From contig NZ_JAPDPI010000001.1 of assembly GCF_026013615.1 (NCBI RefSeq), positions 235,893-299,892 on the forward strand: a stretch of 64,000 nucleotides of DNA, given 5' to 3'. Source of the DNA: Plebeiibacterium marinum (GTDB lineage: Bacteria; Bacteroidota; Bacteroidia; Bacteroidales; Marinilabiliaceae). Position numbers and translations under genes: made by a program. Within the stretch, counting starts at the first letter, position 1; the number at the start of each line of letters is the position of its first letter. This document shows, one piece after another, positions 35,937 to 45,169 of this stretch. The notes under the pieces are model-generated. The model was given only the letters and a program-made list of their open reading frames with translations. It was not told the DNA's origin and ran no database searches.

Positions 35937-37712
35937 ATGGATTTAATAAAAAAACACACTTTCCATATTCCGGTACTCGGTTTAGGATACACTCTTGACA
36001 CGCCCATTAAGGTTGCCCCATATGGTATTTCCTCGGTTATATCATTGGTCGACGATAAGTTAATGGAGCAAATGAGAGAGTTCTACTGCAAAAAATTCGA
36101 CCTTCCTTTTAAGGCTATTTCTGAAAAGGTTGAAGATTTTAGAGCTGAGCGTATCACCTCGTACCTGAACATGGTAGACGAAATCGTATCATCAAAAGTG
36201 GCTAACTTAAAAAAGTCGGCCATTGAAAAAGGCAGCGAATTTGAAAAGTATTTCAGTATGTTGCCTGATTTCTCTTCGATAAAAGAGAAGTTTAATTTTG
36301 CTGAAAAAAGCCGTCAGGTAAAAGAAGAGTTATGTAATTGGATTAACGATCACTTGCCAATTGGGGATATTGATGTTAATATCATGACCAAGCTGGACAA
36401 AGTTAACTCTAAGGATGGAGAGGAATTACCTATTGAGTACAATGATGCACATGCTGCATTACGTGGTTTTGCAAAAAGTAACCTTAGTTCATCGTTAGTG
36501 TTATCGGCAGGCATGAGCCCACGCCTTTATAGCTATATTGAAAAATTCAAAGACTTCTTCCCCGATTTAAACGGAGAACTAAAAAAGAAGATCATACTTA
36601 AAGTAAGCGACTTCCGCTCTGCCTTAGTGCAGGGAAAAATGTTGGCTGCAAAAGGAATATGGGTTTCAGAATATCGCATAGAGAGTGGAGTTAACTGTGG
36701 AGGCCACGCGTTTCCAACCAATGGTGTATTGTTTGGCCCAATCCTTGACGAGTTCAGAAAGAACAAGGAAAAACTTTGGGAAACCTGCAAGAACGCATAC
36801 GAAACCGCTTTAGCAAAAAAAGAACTTGCTATTCCGGCAGAAACACCTGAAATGAAAATCACGGCTCAGGGAGGTGTTGGCACAAACGAAGAACATAACT
36901 TTTTACTTAAATACTACCAGATGGACGGCGTTGGATGGGGTACCCCATTTATGTTGGTTCCGGAAGCGGTAAGTATCGATGTAAAAACATTAAAGCTTTT
37001 ACAAAACGCAAAAGAAGACGAACTGTACTTTAGTGGTTTATCTCCACTTGGAGTTCCGTTCAACAGTGTTAAATGGGCTTCGATGAGCGAACAGCGCCTT
37101 GCAAATGCTCAGGCAGGCAAACATGGTATGCCGTGTACAAAACAGTATTTAAAATACAATACTGAGTATACCGAAAAACCAATTTGTACTGCCTCAAAAC
37201 AGTACCAAAGTAAAAAACTTGCTGAGCTAAAGGAAATGAACCTTCCACAGGAAGATTATCAAAAAGCTTACGACGCTATTATTGAGAAGGAATGCTTATG
37301 TGTAGGACTAGGGGTTTCACTGCTTGAATCAAAGGACATTCCGGTTGGACCTACCGATAAGGTAACTGTATGCCCTGGACCTAATCTGGCCTATTTCTCA
37401 AAAGAATCTACTTTGGCAGAAATGGTGGATCACATCTACGGACGTACAAACCTGCTGGATGATCGTCCACGACCACACATGTTCACTAAGGAGCTGGGTA
37501 TGTACCTCGATATATTTAAAAAACGTATTGAAGAATTCCTGTCAAAACCGGAAGATGCAAAAGAAAAGAAACAGTTGATTGCTTTTCAAAAAAATGTTTT
37601 TGCCGGTATTGAATATTACAAAGAGCTTTTTCAGGAAAAAAAGAAAGAGTTAATTGATGAAATTGACCAATTATTGATTCAATATCCATCAATCAACACT
37701 GCTCTGCAATAG
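35937..37712 (+). CDS. Uncharacterised 591-residue protein, possible barrel with conserved-looking cysteines
   Basis: I do not recognise a named family. No signal peptide or membrane segment, so cytoplasmic. The N-terminal T-P-I-K-V-A-P-Y-G-I-S and the later I-T-A-Q-G-G-V-G-T and D-G-V-G-W-G-T-P-F resemble Gly-rich loops of FMN-binding TIM barrels (IMPDH, nitronate monooxygenase or glutamate-synthase types), but that is only a resemblance. Cysteines at 254, 400, 417, 453, 455 and 479 (C-L-C, then V-C-P-G-P-N) could bind an Fe-S cluster or metal. The last 70 residues are a Lys/Glu-rich coiled coil. It is a single-gene transcript with its own promoter box and terminator, which suggests a housekeeping or metabolic role. 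Confidence 0.6.
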   Translation: MDLIKKHTFHIPVLGLGYTLDTPIKVAPYGISSVISLVDDKLMEQMREFYCKKFDLPFKAISEKVEDFRAERITSYLNMVDEIVSSKVANLKKSAIEKGSEFEKYFSMLPDFSSIKEKFNFAEKSRQVKEELCNWINDHLPIGDIDVNIMTKLDKVNSKDGEELPIEYNDAHAALRGFAKSNLSSSLVLSAGMSPRLYSYIEKFKDFFPDLNGELKKKIILKVSDFRSALVQGKMLAAKGIWVSEYRIESGVNCGGHAFPTNGVLFGPILDEFRKNKEKLWETCKNAYETALAKKELAIPAETPEMKITAQGGVGTNEEHNFLLKYYQMDGVGWGTPFMLVPEAVSIDVKTLKLLQNAKEDELYFSGLSPLGVPFNSVKWASMSEQRLANAQAGKHGMPCTKQYLKYNTEYTEKPICTASKQYQSKKLAELKEMNLPQEDYQKAYDAIIEKECLCVGLGVSLLESKDIPVGPTDKVTVCPGPNLAYFSKESTLAEMVDHIYGRTNLLDDRPRPHMFTKELGMYLDIFKKRIEEFLSKPEDAKEKKQLIAFQKNVFAGIEYYKELFQEKKKELIDEIDQLLIQYPSINTALQ

Positions 37713-37747
37713 AATAGTATGTAAAAAAGAACATTCGTTTTAAAATG

Positions 37748-37774
37748 GGCTTGCTTTATGCAAGCCTTTTTTTT
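37748..37774 (+). terminator. Terminator of the 591-residue gene
   Basis: GGCTTGC/GCAAGCC stem with a 5-nt loop followed by eight T's, 35 bp after the stop. Confidence 0.92.
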
Positions 37775-37824
37775 GCAAAAAAACAAAATCATCACTCAAC
37801 ATTTTCGGGTTGAATCCTTTTACC

Positions 37825-37832
37825 TATCTTTG
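37825..37832 (+). promoter_or_regulatory. Candidate -7 box for the mtaB operon
   Basis: TATCTTTG, an exact TAnnTTTG, 43 bp before mtaB. Confidence 0.4.
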
Positions 37833-37875
37833 TTGGCTTTAAATACCCGGGCATACCATTAATTTAATTAAAGAG

Positions 37876-39198
37876 ATGATAGATAAGTCGATGTTTTTGC
37901 AGAAAAAAGTAGCTTTCCATACTTTAGGATGCAAGTTGAATTTTAGTGAAACCTCTACCATAGCACGTTCGCTTACTGAAGATGGTTTTACTAAGGTTAA
38001 ATTTGATGAGTTTGCTGATGTATATGTTATTAACACCTGTTCTGTTACAGAGATAGCAGACAAAAAATGCCGCCAGGCCATAAAAAAAACATTAAAGCAA
38101 AACCCCAATGCATTTGTGGTAGTAACTGGATGTTTTGCCCAGTTGAAACCTAAGGCCATTTCTGAAATCCCAGGCGTAGACCTGGTGTTGGGATCCAACG
38201 AAAAATTTAAGATTACAGATTATCTGGGCGATCTGCAGAAAAAAGCCTCAGGTGAAATTCATGCCGGCAAGATTACTACCAACAAAGAATTCTTCCCATC
38301 ATATTCCATTGGAGACAGAACCCGGACTTTTTTAAAGATCCAGGATGGTTGCGACTATTATTGTTCTTACTGCACCATTCCGCTTGCCAGGGGGCGTAGC
38401 AGGAATGCAGATATTAAAACCACCGTTGCCCTTGCTCAGAAAGCGGCCGATGAAGGAGCTCAGGAAATAATTTTAACGGGAGTAAACATTGGGGACTTTG
38501 GAAAAAGCACCAACGAAAACTTTTTCGACTTACTTAAGGAGCTTGATAAAGTTGAAAAAATAAAAAGATTTAGGATTTCAAGTATCGAACCTAACCTTTT
38601 AACAGAGGAAATTATTGAATTTGTAGCGAAGTCGGAAAAAATAATGCCGCACTTCCATATTCCACTACAATCAGGTAGCAACAAGGTACTTGCCCTGATG
38701 AAACGAAAATACCAAAGAGAACTCTTTGCTGAAAGAATAAACACGATTAAGGCGCTAATGCCCCATGCCTTTATCGGTGTTGATGTAATTGTGGGAGTAA
38801 GGGGGGAAACCAAAGATCACTTTAACGACGCCCATAGGTTCATCAACAACCTTGACATATCACAGCTTCATGTGTTTACCTACTCTGAGCGCCCAAATAC
38901 TAAAGCGTTAACTATTGACCACAATGTTCCCATTGAAGAAAGAAAACGCAGAAGTCAGGTTTTACACGAGTTATCAGATAAAAAAACCAGAAGCTTTTAC
39001 CAGAAATTTGAAAACACAACTGCCAGGGTTTTATTTGAAGGCAGCAATAACAATGGCTTCATGAATGGGTACACCGAAAACTATTTAAAAATAAGAGTCC
39101 CATACCACGAAGACCTGAAGAATTCGATAAAAACAGTCAGATTAAATTCATTAATTATTGATGAACTGGTGTTTGACTCAGAAATTGTAAACAACTAA
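37876..39198 (+). CDS. mtaB: tRNA threonylcarbamoyladenosine methylthiotransferase MtaB
   Basis: 440 residues. The N-terminal UPF0004 domain has the three Cys (L-G-C-K-L-N, N-T-C-S-V-T, T-G-C-F-A). The radical SAM core has C-D-Y-Y-C-S-Y-C, and a TRAM-like tail follows from about 370. It adds methylthio to t6A37 in tRNA, using two 4Fe-4S clusters. The pattern fits MtaB rather than MiaB or RimO. First gene of a plus-strand run through 41931. Confidence 0.93.
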   Translation: MIDKSMFLQKKVAFHTLGCKLNFSETSTIARSLTEDGFTKVKFDEFADVYVINTCSVTEIADKKCRQAIKKTLKQNPNAFVVVTGCFAQLKPKAISEIPGVDLVLGSNEKFKITDYLGDLQKKASGEIHAGKITTNKEFFPSYSIGDRTRTFLKIQDGCDYYCSYCTIPLARGRSRNADIKTTVALAQKAADEGAQEIILTGVNIGDFGKSTNENFFDLLKELDKVEKIKRFRISSIEPNLLTEEIIEFVAKSEKIMPHFHIPLQSGSNKVLALMKRKYQRELFAERINTIKALMPHAFIGVDVIVGVRGETKDHFNDAHRFINNLDISQLHVFTYSERPNTKALTIDHNVPIEERKRRSQVLHELSDKKTRSFYQKFENTTARVLFEGSNNNGFMNGYTENYLKIRVPYHEDLKNSIKTVRLNSLIIDELVFDSEIVNN

Positions 39199-39210
39199 AA
39201 TTTCACAAAA

Positions 39211-40008
39211 ATGGATTTTGCAACTCTCTGTCATTCTGTAGTAGAACTTGTAAAAAATACAGGAAAATATATACTGGATGAATCTTCCGGATCCAAACGC
39301 ATTGAAGCGAAAGGAAAAAATGATTTTGTAACACATGTTGACAAAGGAAGTGAGCAACGCCTTGTAAAAGGGCTCTCCGAATTACTTCCGGAAGCGGGAT
39401 TTATTGCCGAAGAAGGTACTTCGGATAAAAAAGGAGAACATTTCAACTGGATAATAGATCCCATTGATGGCACAACAAATTTTATACACGGGCTATTTCC
39501 TTTTGCCATAAGCGTAGCATTGGAACAGGATGGAGAGATTATTTTAGGTGTTGTATACGAAATGGGACTCAAAGAATGTTTTTATAGCTGGAAAGGAGCT
39601 CCTGCATACTTAAATGGACAAGAAATACAAGTTTCAGAGGCGGCTACAATCAGCGATAGTCTCCTGGCCACCGGCTTTCCCTATTCAAACTATAGTAAAA
39701 TGGCCGGCTTTATGGACTCCCTGAATTACTTTATGAAAAACTCCCATGGACTCAGAAGGCTAGGATCTGCCGCAACTGACCTGGCATATGTTGCCTGTGG
39801 AAGGTTCGAAGGGTTTTACGAATACGATCTGAAACCATACGATGTGGCTGCAGGGGCATTCCTGGTACAACAGGCCGGTGGAAAAAACTGCGATTTCACA
39901 GGCGGTAACAATTATATTTATGGCAAAGAAATCATTTCTTCAAACTCTCTGGTTTTTGATGAGTTCAAAGAAATTGTTAATAAACTAATGGTGTCGAAAA
40001 GTGAATAA
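39211..40008 (+). CDS. Inositol monophosphatase family protein
   Basis: 265 residues. The metal-binding motifs are E-E-G at about 69 and D-P-I-D-G-T-T-N-F near 89-97, with the final K-P-Y-D near 210. The family hydrolyses inositol phosphate, 3'-phosphoadenosine phosphate (CysQ) or fructose bisphosphate. Substrate is uncertain; a CysQ-like role would suit sulfur metabolism but is not shown. Overlaps the next gene by 8 bp. Confidence 0.92.
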   Translation: MDFATLCHSVVELVKNTGKYILDESSGSKRIEAKGKNDFVTHVDKGSEQRLVKGLSELLPEAGFIAEEGTSDKKGEHFNWIIDPIDGTTNFIHGLFPFAISVALEQDGEIILGVVYEMGLKECFYSWKGAPAYLNGQEIQVSEAATISDSLLATGFPYSNYSKMAGFMDSLNYFMKNSHGLRRLGSAATDLAYVACGRFEGFYEYDLKPYDVAAGAFLVQQAGGKNCDFTGGNNYIYGKEIISSNSLVFDEFKEIVNKLMVSKSE

Positions 40009-40882
40009 TACAGGAGTTTATATTGGTCTGTTTTTTATCAAACTTATAGGATACCTTCCTTTTTGGGCAATTTATCTGTTATCAGACCTGTTCTATTACA
40101 TAATTAAGGGAATTGGATATAGAAAAAAGTTAGTATACAAAAACCTCAGGAACTCTTTCCCCGAAAAATCAGAACAGGAAATAAAGTCAATTGCCAACAA
40201 GTTCTATCGCCATTTAAGCGATATTTTCCTGGAAACCTTCAAGCTACAAAGCATGAGTGAAAGGCAAATCCGGGAGCGGGTAAAAATCACCAATACTGAA
40301 TTAATTAACAGATATTACGATGAAGGAAAAGATGTGATTGCTGTGCTTGGTCATTATGGCAACTGGGAATGGATACCATCAATAAACCTGTTTGTTAAAT
40401 GCCAGGGATGTGAGGTATACCACCCGTTAAAAAGTAAGCCTTACGATCAATTCATGCTTAAACTGCGCTCCAAATGGGGAACTCTTAACTTTACCATGAA
40501 ACTGGCATTCAAATCTATGCTGCAATTAAAAAGGGACAGGGTACGTTTTATCATCGGAATGATTTCTGACCAATCCCCTTCCCGAAGTAAAATACAATAC
40601 CAAACACAATTTTTAAACCAGCTGACCCCGGTTCACCTGGGAACAGAGAAGATGGCAATGAAAACCAATGACCCGGTTGTTTTTGTCAGATTTGATAAAG
40701 TAAAAAGGGGCTATTACCATATGATTATTGAACCCCTGGTGGAAAACCCAAAGGATTGCAAGGAATTTGAAATCACAGAGATTCACACAAAACATCTTGA
40801 AAAGATAATTATAGAAAAACCAGAATACTGGCTTTGGTCGCACAACCGATGGAAGCATGCAAATCCTGATTTGAATAAATAA
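40001..40882 (+). CDS. LpxL/HtrB-type lipid A acyltransferase family protein
   Basis: 293 residues starting at GTG inside the end of the previous gene; no ATG is nearby, so coupled GTG initiation is chosen. An N-terminal membrane helix (about 5-28) is followed by the acyltransferase core with V-L-G-H-Y-G-N-W-E-W (catalytic His of HX4E-type motif) and S-D-Q-S-P near 190. These enzymes put secondary acyl chains on lipid A. Ornithine-lipid or aminolipid acylation is an alternative. Confidence 0.88.
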   Translation: MNNTGVYIGLFFIKLIGYLPFWAIYLLSDLFYYIIKGIGYRKKLVYKNLRNSFPEKSEQEIKSIANKFYRHLSDIFLETFKLQSMSERQIRERVKITNTELINRYYDEGKDVIAVLGHYGNWEWIPSINLFVKCQGCEVYHPLKSKPYDQFMLKLRSKWGTLNFTMKLAFKSMLQLKRDRVRFIIGMISDQSPSRSKIQYQTQFLNQLTPVHLGTEKMAMKTNDPVVFVRFDKVKRGYYHMIIEPLVENPKDCKEFEITEIHTKHLEKIIIEKPEYWLWSHNRWKHANPDLNK

Positions 40883-40884
40883 CA

Positions 40885-41931
40885 ATGACTAAAGTAGCAA
40901 TTGTAATATTAAATTGGAATGGAGAAAAGTTACTGAGGGAGTTCTTGCCTGAAGTAATAAAACATTCTGAACATCCGGATGTTGAGGTAATAGTAGCCGA
41001 TAATGCATCCTCAGACCAATCGCTTTCTATAATTGCCGAAGAATTTCCATCTGTAAAAACCATTGTGCTGGATAAAAACTATGGATTTACAGGAGGCTAT
41101 AACAGAGCTTTAAAAAAGATTGACGCAGATTATACTGTACTCTTAAATTCTGATGTTGCCCCCGGTAAAGACTGGCTATTACCAATGATCAAAGAAATGG
41201 ATAAAAACCCTCAAACAGCCATTTGTGTTCCCAAAATAAAAAGTTATCGTAATCCTGAATATTTTGAATATGCAGGGGCTGCCGGGGGGTATACCGACCG
41301 TTTTGGATATCCTTTTTGTAAAGGAAGAATTTTCAACGAATTGGAAAAGGATCACGGACAATACAACCATTCCGCTGATATATTCTGGGCAAGTGGTGCT
41401 GCTTTAATGATACGAACTAAGTTATATATTCAGGAAGGCGGACTCGATGAGGACTTTTTCGCCCACATGGAGGAGATTGACCTATGCTGGCGCCTAAAAA
41501 ACAGAGGATGGAATATCCGCTATGTTGCAGAAAGCGAAATTTTTCACTTGGGAGGCGCCACTCTCGACTACAAAAATCCACGAAAGGTATATTTAAACTT
41601 TAGAAACAACCTTTTCCTTCTGATCAAAAACCTTCCTAACAACACTTTGTTTATCCACCTATTGCAAAGGATGTTATTAGATGGTTTAGCTGGAATCAAA
41701 TTTCTTTTATCTGGAGAATTTAAAAATTTCTATTCAGTTATTAAAGCCCACCTGATGTTTTATGGTTCGTTTGCAAAAATGTATCACAAACGGAAAATAA
41801 ACCTGAAATCAGGAATACAATTCGTTCACAAAGAAATGTACCCCCATTCAATAGTAAACCAGTTTTTTATTCACAAAAGAAAAAAATTCACAGAACTTGC
41901 AGAAATTGAAAAAGTAGACCAAATTAAATAG
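40885..41931 (+). CDS. Family 2 glycosyltransferase
   Basis: 348 residues. GT-A fold with V-A-I-V-I-L-N-W-N-G at the start, V-A-D-N-A-S-S-D, L-N-S-D-V (DXD-like metal motif) near 93, and E-E-I-D-L-C-W-R near 198. It resembles rhamnosyltransferase/WcaE-type inverting transferases that build surface polysaccharide. The acceptor is unknown. Begins 2 bp after the acyltransferase, so the pair may act on the same envelope glycolipid. Confidence 0.92.
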   Translation: MTKVAIVILNWNGEKLLREFLPEVIKHSEHPDVEVIVADNASSDQSLSIIAEEFPSVKTIVLDKNYGFTGGYNRALKKIDADYTVLLNSDVAPGKDWLLPMIKEMDKNPQTAICVPKIKSYRNPEYFEYAGAAGGYTDRFGYPFCKGRIFNELEKDHGQYNHSADIFWASGAALMIRTKLYIQEGGLDEDFFAHMEEIDLCWRLKNRGWNIRYVAESEIFHLGGATLDYKNPRKVYLNFRNNLFLLIKNLPNNTLFIHLLQRMLLDGLAGIKFLLSGEFKNFYSVIKAHLMFYGSFAKMYHKRKINLKSGIQFVHKEMYPHSIVNQFFIHKRKKFTELAEIEKVDQIK

Positions 41932-41956
41932 TAGGGCACAGTCTTCATGATTCTGC

Positions 41957-43252
41957 TTACAACACCTCTTTAAGTTTTTCCAGTCGGTTACTCCTTGAAC
42001 CTTTTACAAGTACAAGAGCATCTTCCAATGGATTAGCTTTCAACAAGGATACCAATTCATCAACATTGTGATAATAATCAACTTCTGAATCCTTAACCAA
42101 CTCCCTATAATTTTCACCCACAAGGATAATTCTAAGGCCTTCTATTTGAAACAAGGCATCAACCAGCTTTTTGTGTTCCATGGCACTATCAACACCCAAC
42201 TCCTTCATCTCTCCAAATATCACAGTTTTATTGACTCCTTCCATATCCTTAAAATTTAAAAGAGCCACTTCCATACTGGATGGATTTGCATTATATGCAT
42301 CAAATAACACTTTATTTTTTGAGGTAACTTCTAATTGAGACCGGTTGTTAGTAGGAAAATAGTTGGCAATAGCCTGCACAATACGATTACTGGTAACCTT
42401 AAAATAGTTGCCAATTGTTACTGCTGCCATGGCATTTTCGAGATTATAGCGACCCACCAGGTTGGTCTTAATTTCCGTTTCACAACCGTCTATAGCACAC
42501 GAAAACCCAAGAAAATCACCATTCAGAAAACTGCCAAAAACCACCTTGTTATCATCCGATTTTCCATATGAATACTTAATTGCCCCTTGTGTCAACATTC
42601 CTTTAAGATGACTGTTATCGGAATTGATAAAAACAGTACCCTGCTTTCCTTCAAGATGCCTGTACAACTCTGACTTTGTACTCTTAACACCTTCAAAAGA
42701 TCCAAATCCCTCCAGGTGTGCTTTCCCCACATTAGTAATCAACCCACAGTCCGGGTCTGCAATATTACACAAAGCCCTTATTTCCCCTGGATGGTTAGCC
42801 CCCATTTCAACAATCCCAATTTCAATATCACTCCCCATTGAAAGCAAGGTTAGCGGTACACCAATATGATTATTTAAATTACCTTGGGTTGCATACACTT
42901 TATAAGTCGACTCCAACACTGATTTTACCAACTCCTTGGTAGTCGTCTTTCCATTGGTTCCTGTAATCCCAATAATTGGAATATTTAACTGCTTACGATG
43001 ATAGCTTGCCAACTCTTGCAAGGTTTTTAAAACATCATCTACCAAAACAATATTCTCGTCACCTGCCGCTTCCGGCTCATCAACAACTGCAAACAATGCC
43101 CCTTGCCTTATAGCCTCTTTGGCAAACAGGTTGCCATTAAAATTAGCTCCTTTTAATGCAAAAAACATGCTCTCCCTTTTTATGGACCGCGTATCTGTGC
43201 ACACACCGGAAGACTGCACAAACAACTTATATATCTCTGAAATACTAACCAT
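41957..43252 (-). CDS. murF: UDP-N-acetylmuramoyl-tripeptide--D-alanyl-D-alanine ligase
   Basis: 431 residues, three Mur ligase domains. The ATP loop is G-I-T-G-T-N-G-K-T-T-T-K-E, then E-M-G-A-N-H-P-G-E-I, and Y-N-A-N-P-S-S-M near 315. It adds D-Ala-D-Ala to the peptidoglycan precursor in the cytoplasm. It lies directly after gldJ on the same strand, separated by a terminator. Confidence 0.96.
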   Translation of the reverse strand: MVSISEIYKLFVQSSGVCTDTRSIKRESMFFALKGANFNGNLFAKEAIRQGALFAVVDEPEAAGDENIVLVDDVLKTLQELASYHRKQLNIPIIGITGTNGKTTTKELVKSVLESTYKVYATQGNLNNHIGVPLTLLSMGSDIEIGIVEMGANHPGEIRALCNIADPDCGLITNVGKAHLEGFGSFEGVKSTKSELYRHLEGKQGTVFINSDNSHLKGMLTQGAIKYSYGKSDDNKVVFGSFLNGDFLGFSCAIDGCETEIKTNLVGRYNLENAMAAVTIGNYFKVTSNRIVQAIANYFPTNNRSQLEVTSKNKVLFDAYNANPSSMEVALLNFKDMEGVNKTVIFGEMKELGVDSAMEHKKLVDALFQIEGLRIILVGENYRELVKDSEVDYYHNVDELVSLLKANPLEDALVLVKGSRSNRLEKLKEVL

Positions 43253-43263
43253 AAAACAAAAAT

Positions 43264-43295
43264 AAAAAAAAGGCTAACCCATTGGGCTAGCCTTT
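43264..43295 (-). terminator. Terminator of gldJ
   Basis: 8-bp outer stem (AAAGGCTA/TAGCCTTT) plus 3 bp inside, T run on the minus strand. It lies 24 bp after the gldJ stop, so murF needs its own promoter or read-through. Confidence 0.8.
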
Positions 43296-43318
43296 AAAAA
43301 AATATTTAGTTTTCGCTA

Positions 43319-44812
43319 TTACTTTTTTCCATAAGTTTCAGGACTTCCTACTCTTGTCATTGCACATCTAAATCCTAAGTCATCCCTTGCTTCTCTTTCA
43401 TCAAGATACCTACGGGTACCCGGACTTAACCAGTATGCCCTGTCTCTCCATGAACCACCTTTATATACTCGTGTTCTATCTGAAACCAATGAACCCATTG
43501 TTCCATCATGTGCACCATACATATCCGAAGTGCTCTGCTCATTATCCAACCACTCACTTGCCGGATTAATATTCGATTGAGCATCACCATCACCAAAGTT
43601 TCTGTTATCAGAAGTACGGTAGTTCTTTCTGTCAAGAATATCTTTATCATTTTCTGAACGATACTTAATCCTACCCAAACTATCTTTCTCTACCACATAA
43701 CCTTCTTCATCAAGTACCTTTGTTTTAAATTCGTTACCTCGGAATGGGCTGAACTCATCAACTTCATCAAATGAAAGTGGACGGTAGATATCTGCTACCC
43801 ACTCATTAACATTACCAGCCATACAGTACAAACCATAATCATTTGGATAATATGAGTGAACATCAACAGTAATATCACCTTTATCATTCAGGTCTCCTGC
43901 CATACCCATGTAGTCACCTTTGCCCCTAACAAAGTTAGCCATCATCCTACCACGCTCTTTTTGATCAGCATTTCTGGTAATATGGCCATCCCAAGGATAA
44001 ATCCTCCTGTTAGTCATACGCTCTTCTTGAGAATTACCGATAAGACCAAGTGCAGCATATTCCCACTCAGCTTCAGTTGGGAGGCGATAACGTGGTAATA
44101 AAATACCATCTTCCCAACGTACTCTACGGCTATCTTTATTTGGATCTAAATCCGGCATTGGTCTTTTACCTGCAATACCATCATACTGTCCTAAAAGATA
44201 TGCTTCTGTATTAAAGTTATTTTCTCCTTGTTGGTTTACATCCAATTCAAGTATACCTCTGTCGATAAGAATTTTTTCATTCACCCTGTCAGTCCTCCAC
44301 TGGCAAAAGTCAGCAGCCTGGAGCCAGTTAACACCAACAACAGGATATTCACTATAAGCGGTATGACGAAGGTAATTTTCAACCATAGGCTCATTGTAAG
44401 CTAAAGGTCTACGCCACACTAAAGTATCAGGAAGCGCCTTTTTATAAACCTCAGGATAATCAATAAACACACGATTAATCCAATACAGGTATTCTCTGTA
44501 GTCAACATTCCTTACTTCTGTTTCGTCCATATAAAAAGATGGAACAGTAACCCTGCGAGGAACATTATTCCAATCGTAAAGCACATCCTGCTCTACCCTA
44601 CCCATAATAAAAGTACCCCCTTCAATAAATCTTAAACCAGGGCCTATTTCTTGTTCATATCCGGCATAATATTCAAATCCTCCATTATCCGGAGTATTGT
44701 ACTCCCATCCGGTTGCTGAAGAAACGTTACCTGAACCACCTTTACTACAAGATGTCATGGCAACTACTCCAAGTGTTAGTGCAATGTGAAAAAATTTAGT
44801 CTTAAACTTCAT
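43319..44812 (-). CDS. gldJ: Gliding motility lipoprotein GldJ
   Basis: 497 residues. The lipobox is M-T-S-C (Cys about 22). The rest is a formylglycine-generating-enzyme-like (SUMF1) fold: F-I-E-G-G-T-F-I-M-G-R-V, F-Y-M-D-E-T-E-V, R-L-P-T-E-A-E-W-E-Y-A, G-N-V-N-E-W-V, Y-K-G-G-S-W-R-D. The S-S-A-T-G-W-E-Y-N start and D-W-N-N-V-P-R-R-V segment fit GldJ rather than the paralogue GldK. GldJ is needed for gliding and for stability of the T9SS ring. Divergent neighbours porU and porV match a recurring arrangement. The window does not show whether the cell glides. Confidence 0.88.
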   Translation of the reverse strand: MKFKTKFFHIALTLGVVAMTSCSKGGSGNVSSATGWEYNTPDNGGFEYYAGYEQEIGPGLRFIEGGTFIMGRVEQDVLYDWNNVPRRVTVPSFYMDETEVRNVDYREYLYWINRVFIDYPEVYKKALPDTLVWRRPLAYNEPMVENYLRHTAYSEYPVVGVNWLQAADFCQWRTDRVNEKILIDRGILELDVNQQGENNFNTEAYLLGQYDGIAGKRPMPDLDPNKDSRRVRWEDGILLPRYRLPTEAEWEYAALGLIGNSQEERMTNRRIYPWDGHITRNADQKERGRMMANFVRGKGDYMGMAGDLNDKGDITVDVHSYYPNDYGLYCMAGNVNEWVADIYRPLSFDEVDEFSPFRGNEFKTKVLDEEGYVVEKDSLGRIKYRSENDKDILDRKNYRTSDNRNFGDGDAQSNINPASEWLDNEQSTSDMYGAHDGTMGSLVSDRTRVYKGGSWRDRAYWLSPGTRRYLDEREARDDLGFRCAMTRVGSPETYGKK

Positions 44813-44894
44813 AGCGAATTAATAATCTTAAAGTTTCTTATTTTAAAGCATTAAATAAATACATCAGTAAAAATGCATCTTGTGCCTTATACTG

Positions 44895-44902
44895 CAAAAA
44901 TA
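44895..44902 (-). promoter_or_regulatory. Candidate -7 box for gldJ
   Basis: TATTTTTG on the minus strand, 82 bp before the start codon, in the 357-bp divergent gldJ-porU gap. Apart from this and the porU box, the gap shows no gene. Confidence 0.3.
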
Positions 44903-45103
44903 GAAAAAGGTTATATTCAAAAAATTATTCTTTGAAGTTTTTTACCTTTTTATTTCAAATAAATACTTTTAACTCGTAAAATCAGTATAAATTCAACAAC
45001 TCGATTATTCGTATTATTGTTATACCCATTTATAATAAAACAACATTTTAAACGTTTTGAAACTTGATTTGGTATTCGAGAGTATAACTTTTTATGCTTT
45101 TTT

Positions 45104-45111
45104 TATTTTTG
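45104..45111 (+). promoter_or_regulatory. Candidate -7 box for porU
   Basis: TATTTTTG, an exact TAnnTTTG, 58 bp before the porU start codon. Confidence 0.4.
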
Positions 45112-45169
45112 CAACCGGATAAACTAAACAAGTTACATTATTAATACGTTTAGAATTTAAAGATTAAAT

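Noticed and set aside
41932..41956. Terminator between the convergent GT2 and murF genes
   Set aside because: The 25-bp gap has no stem with a T run.
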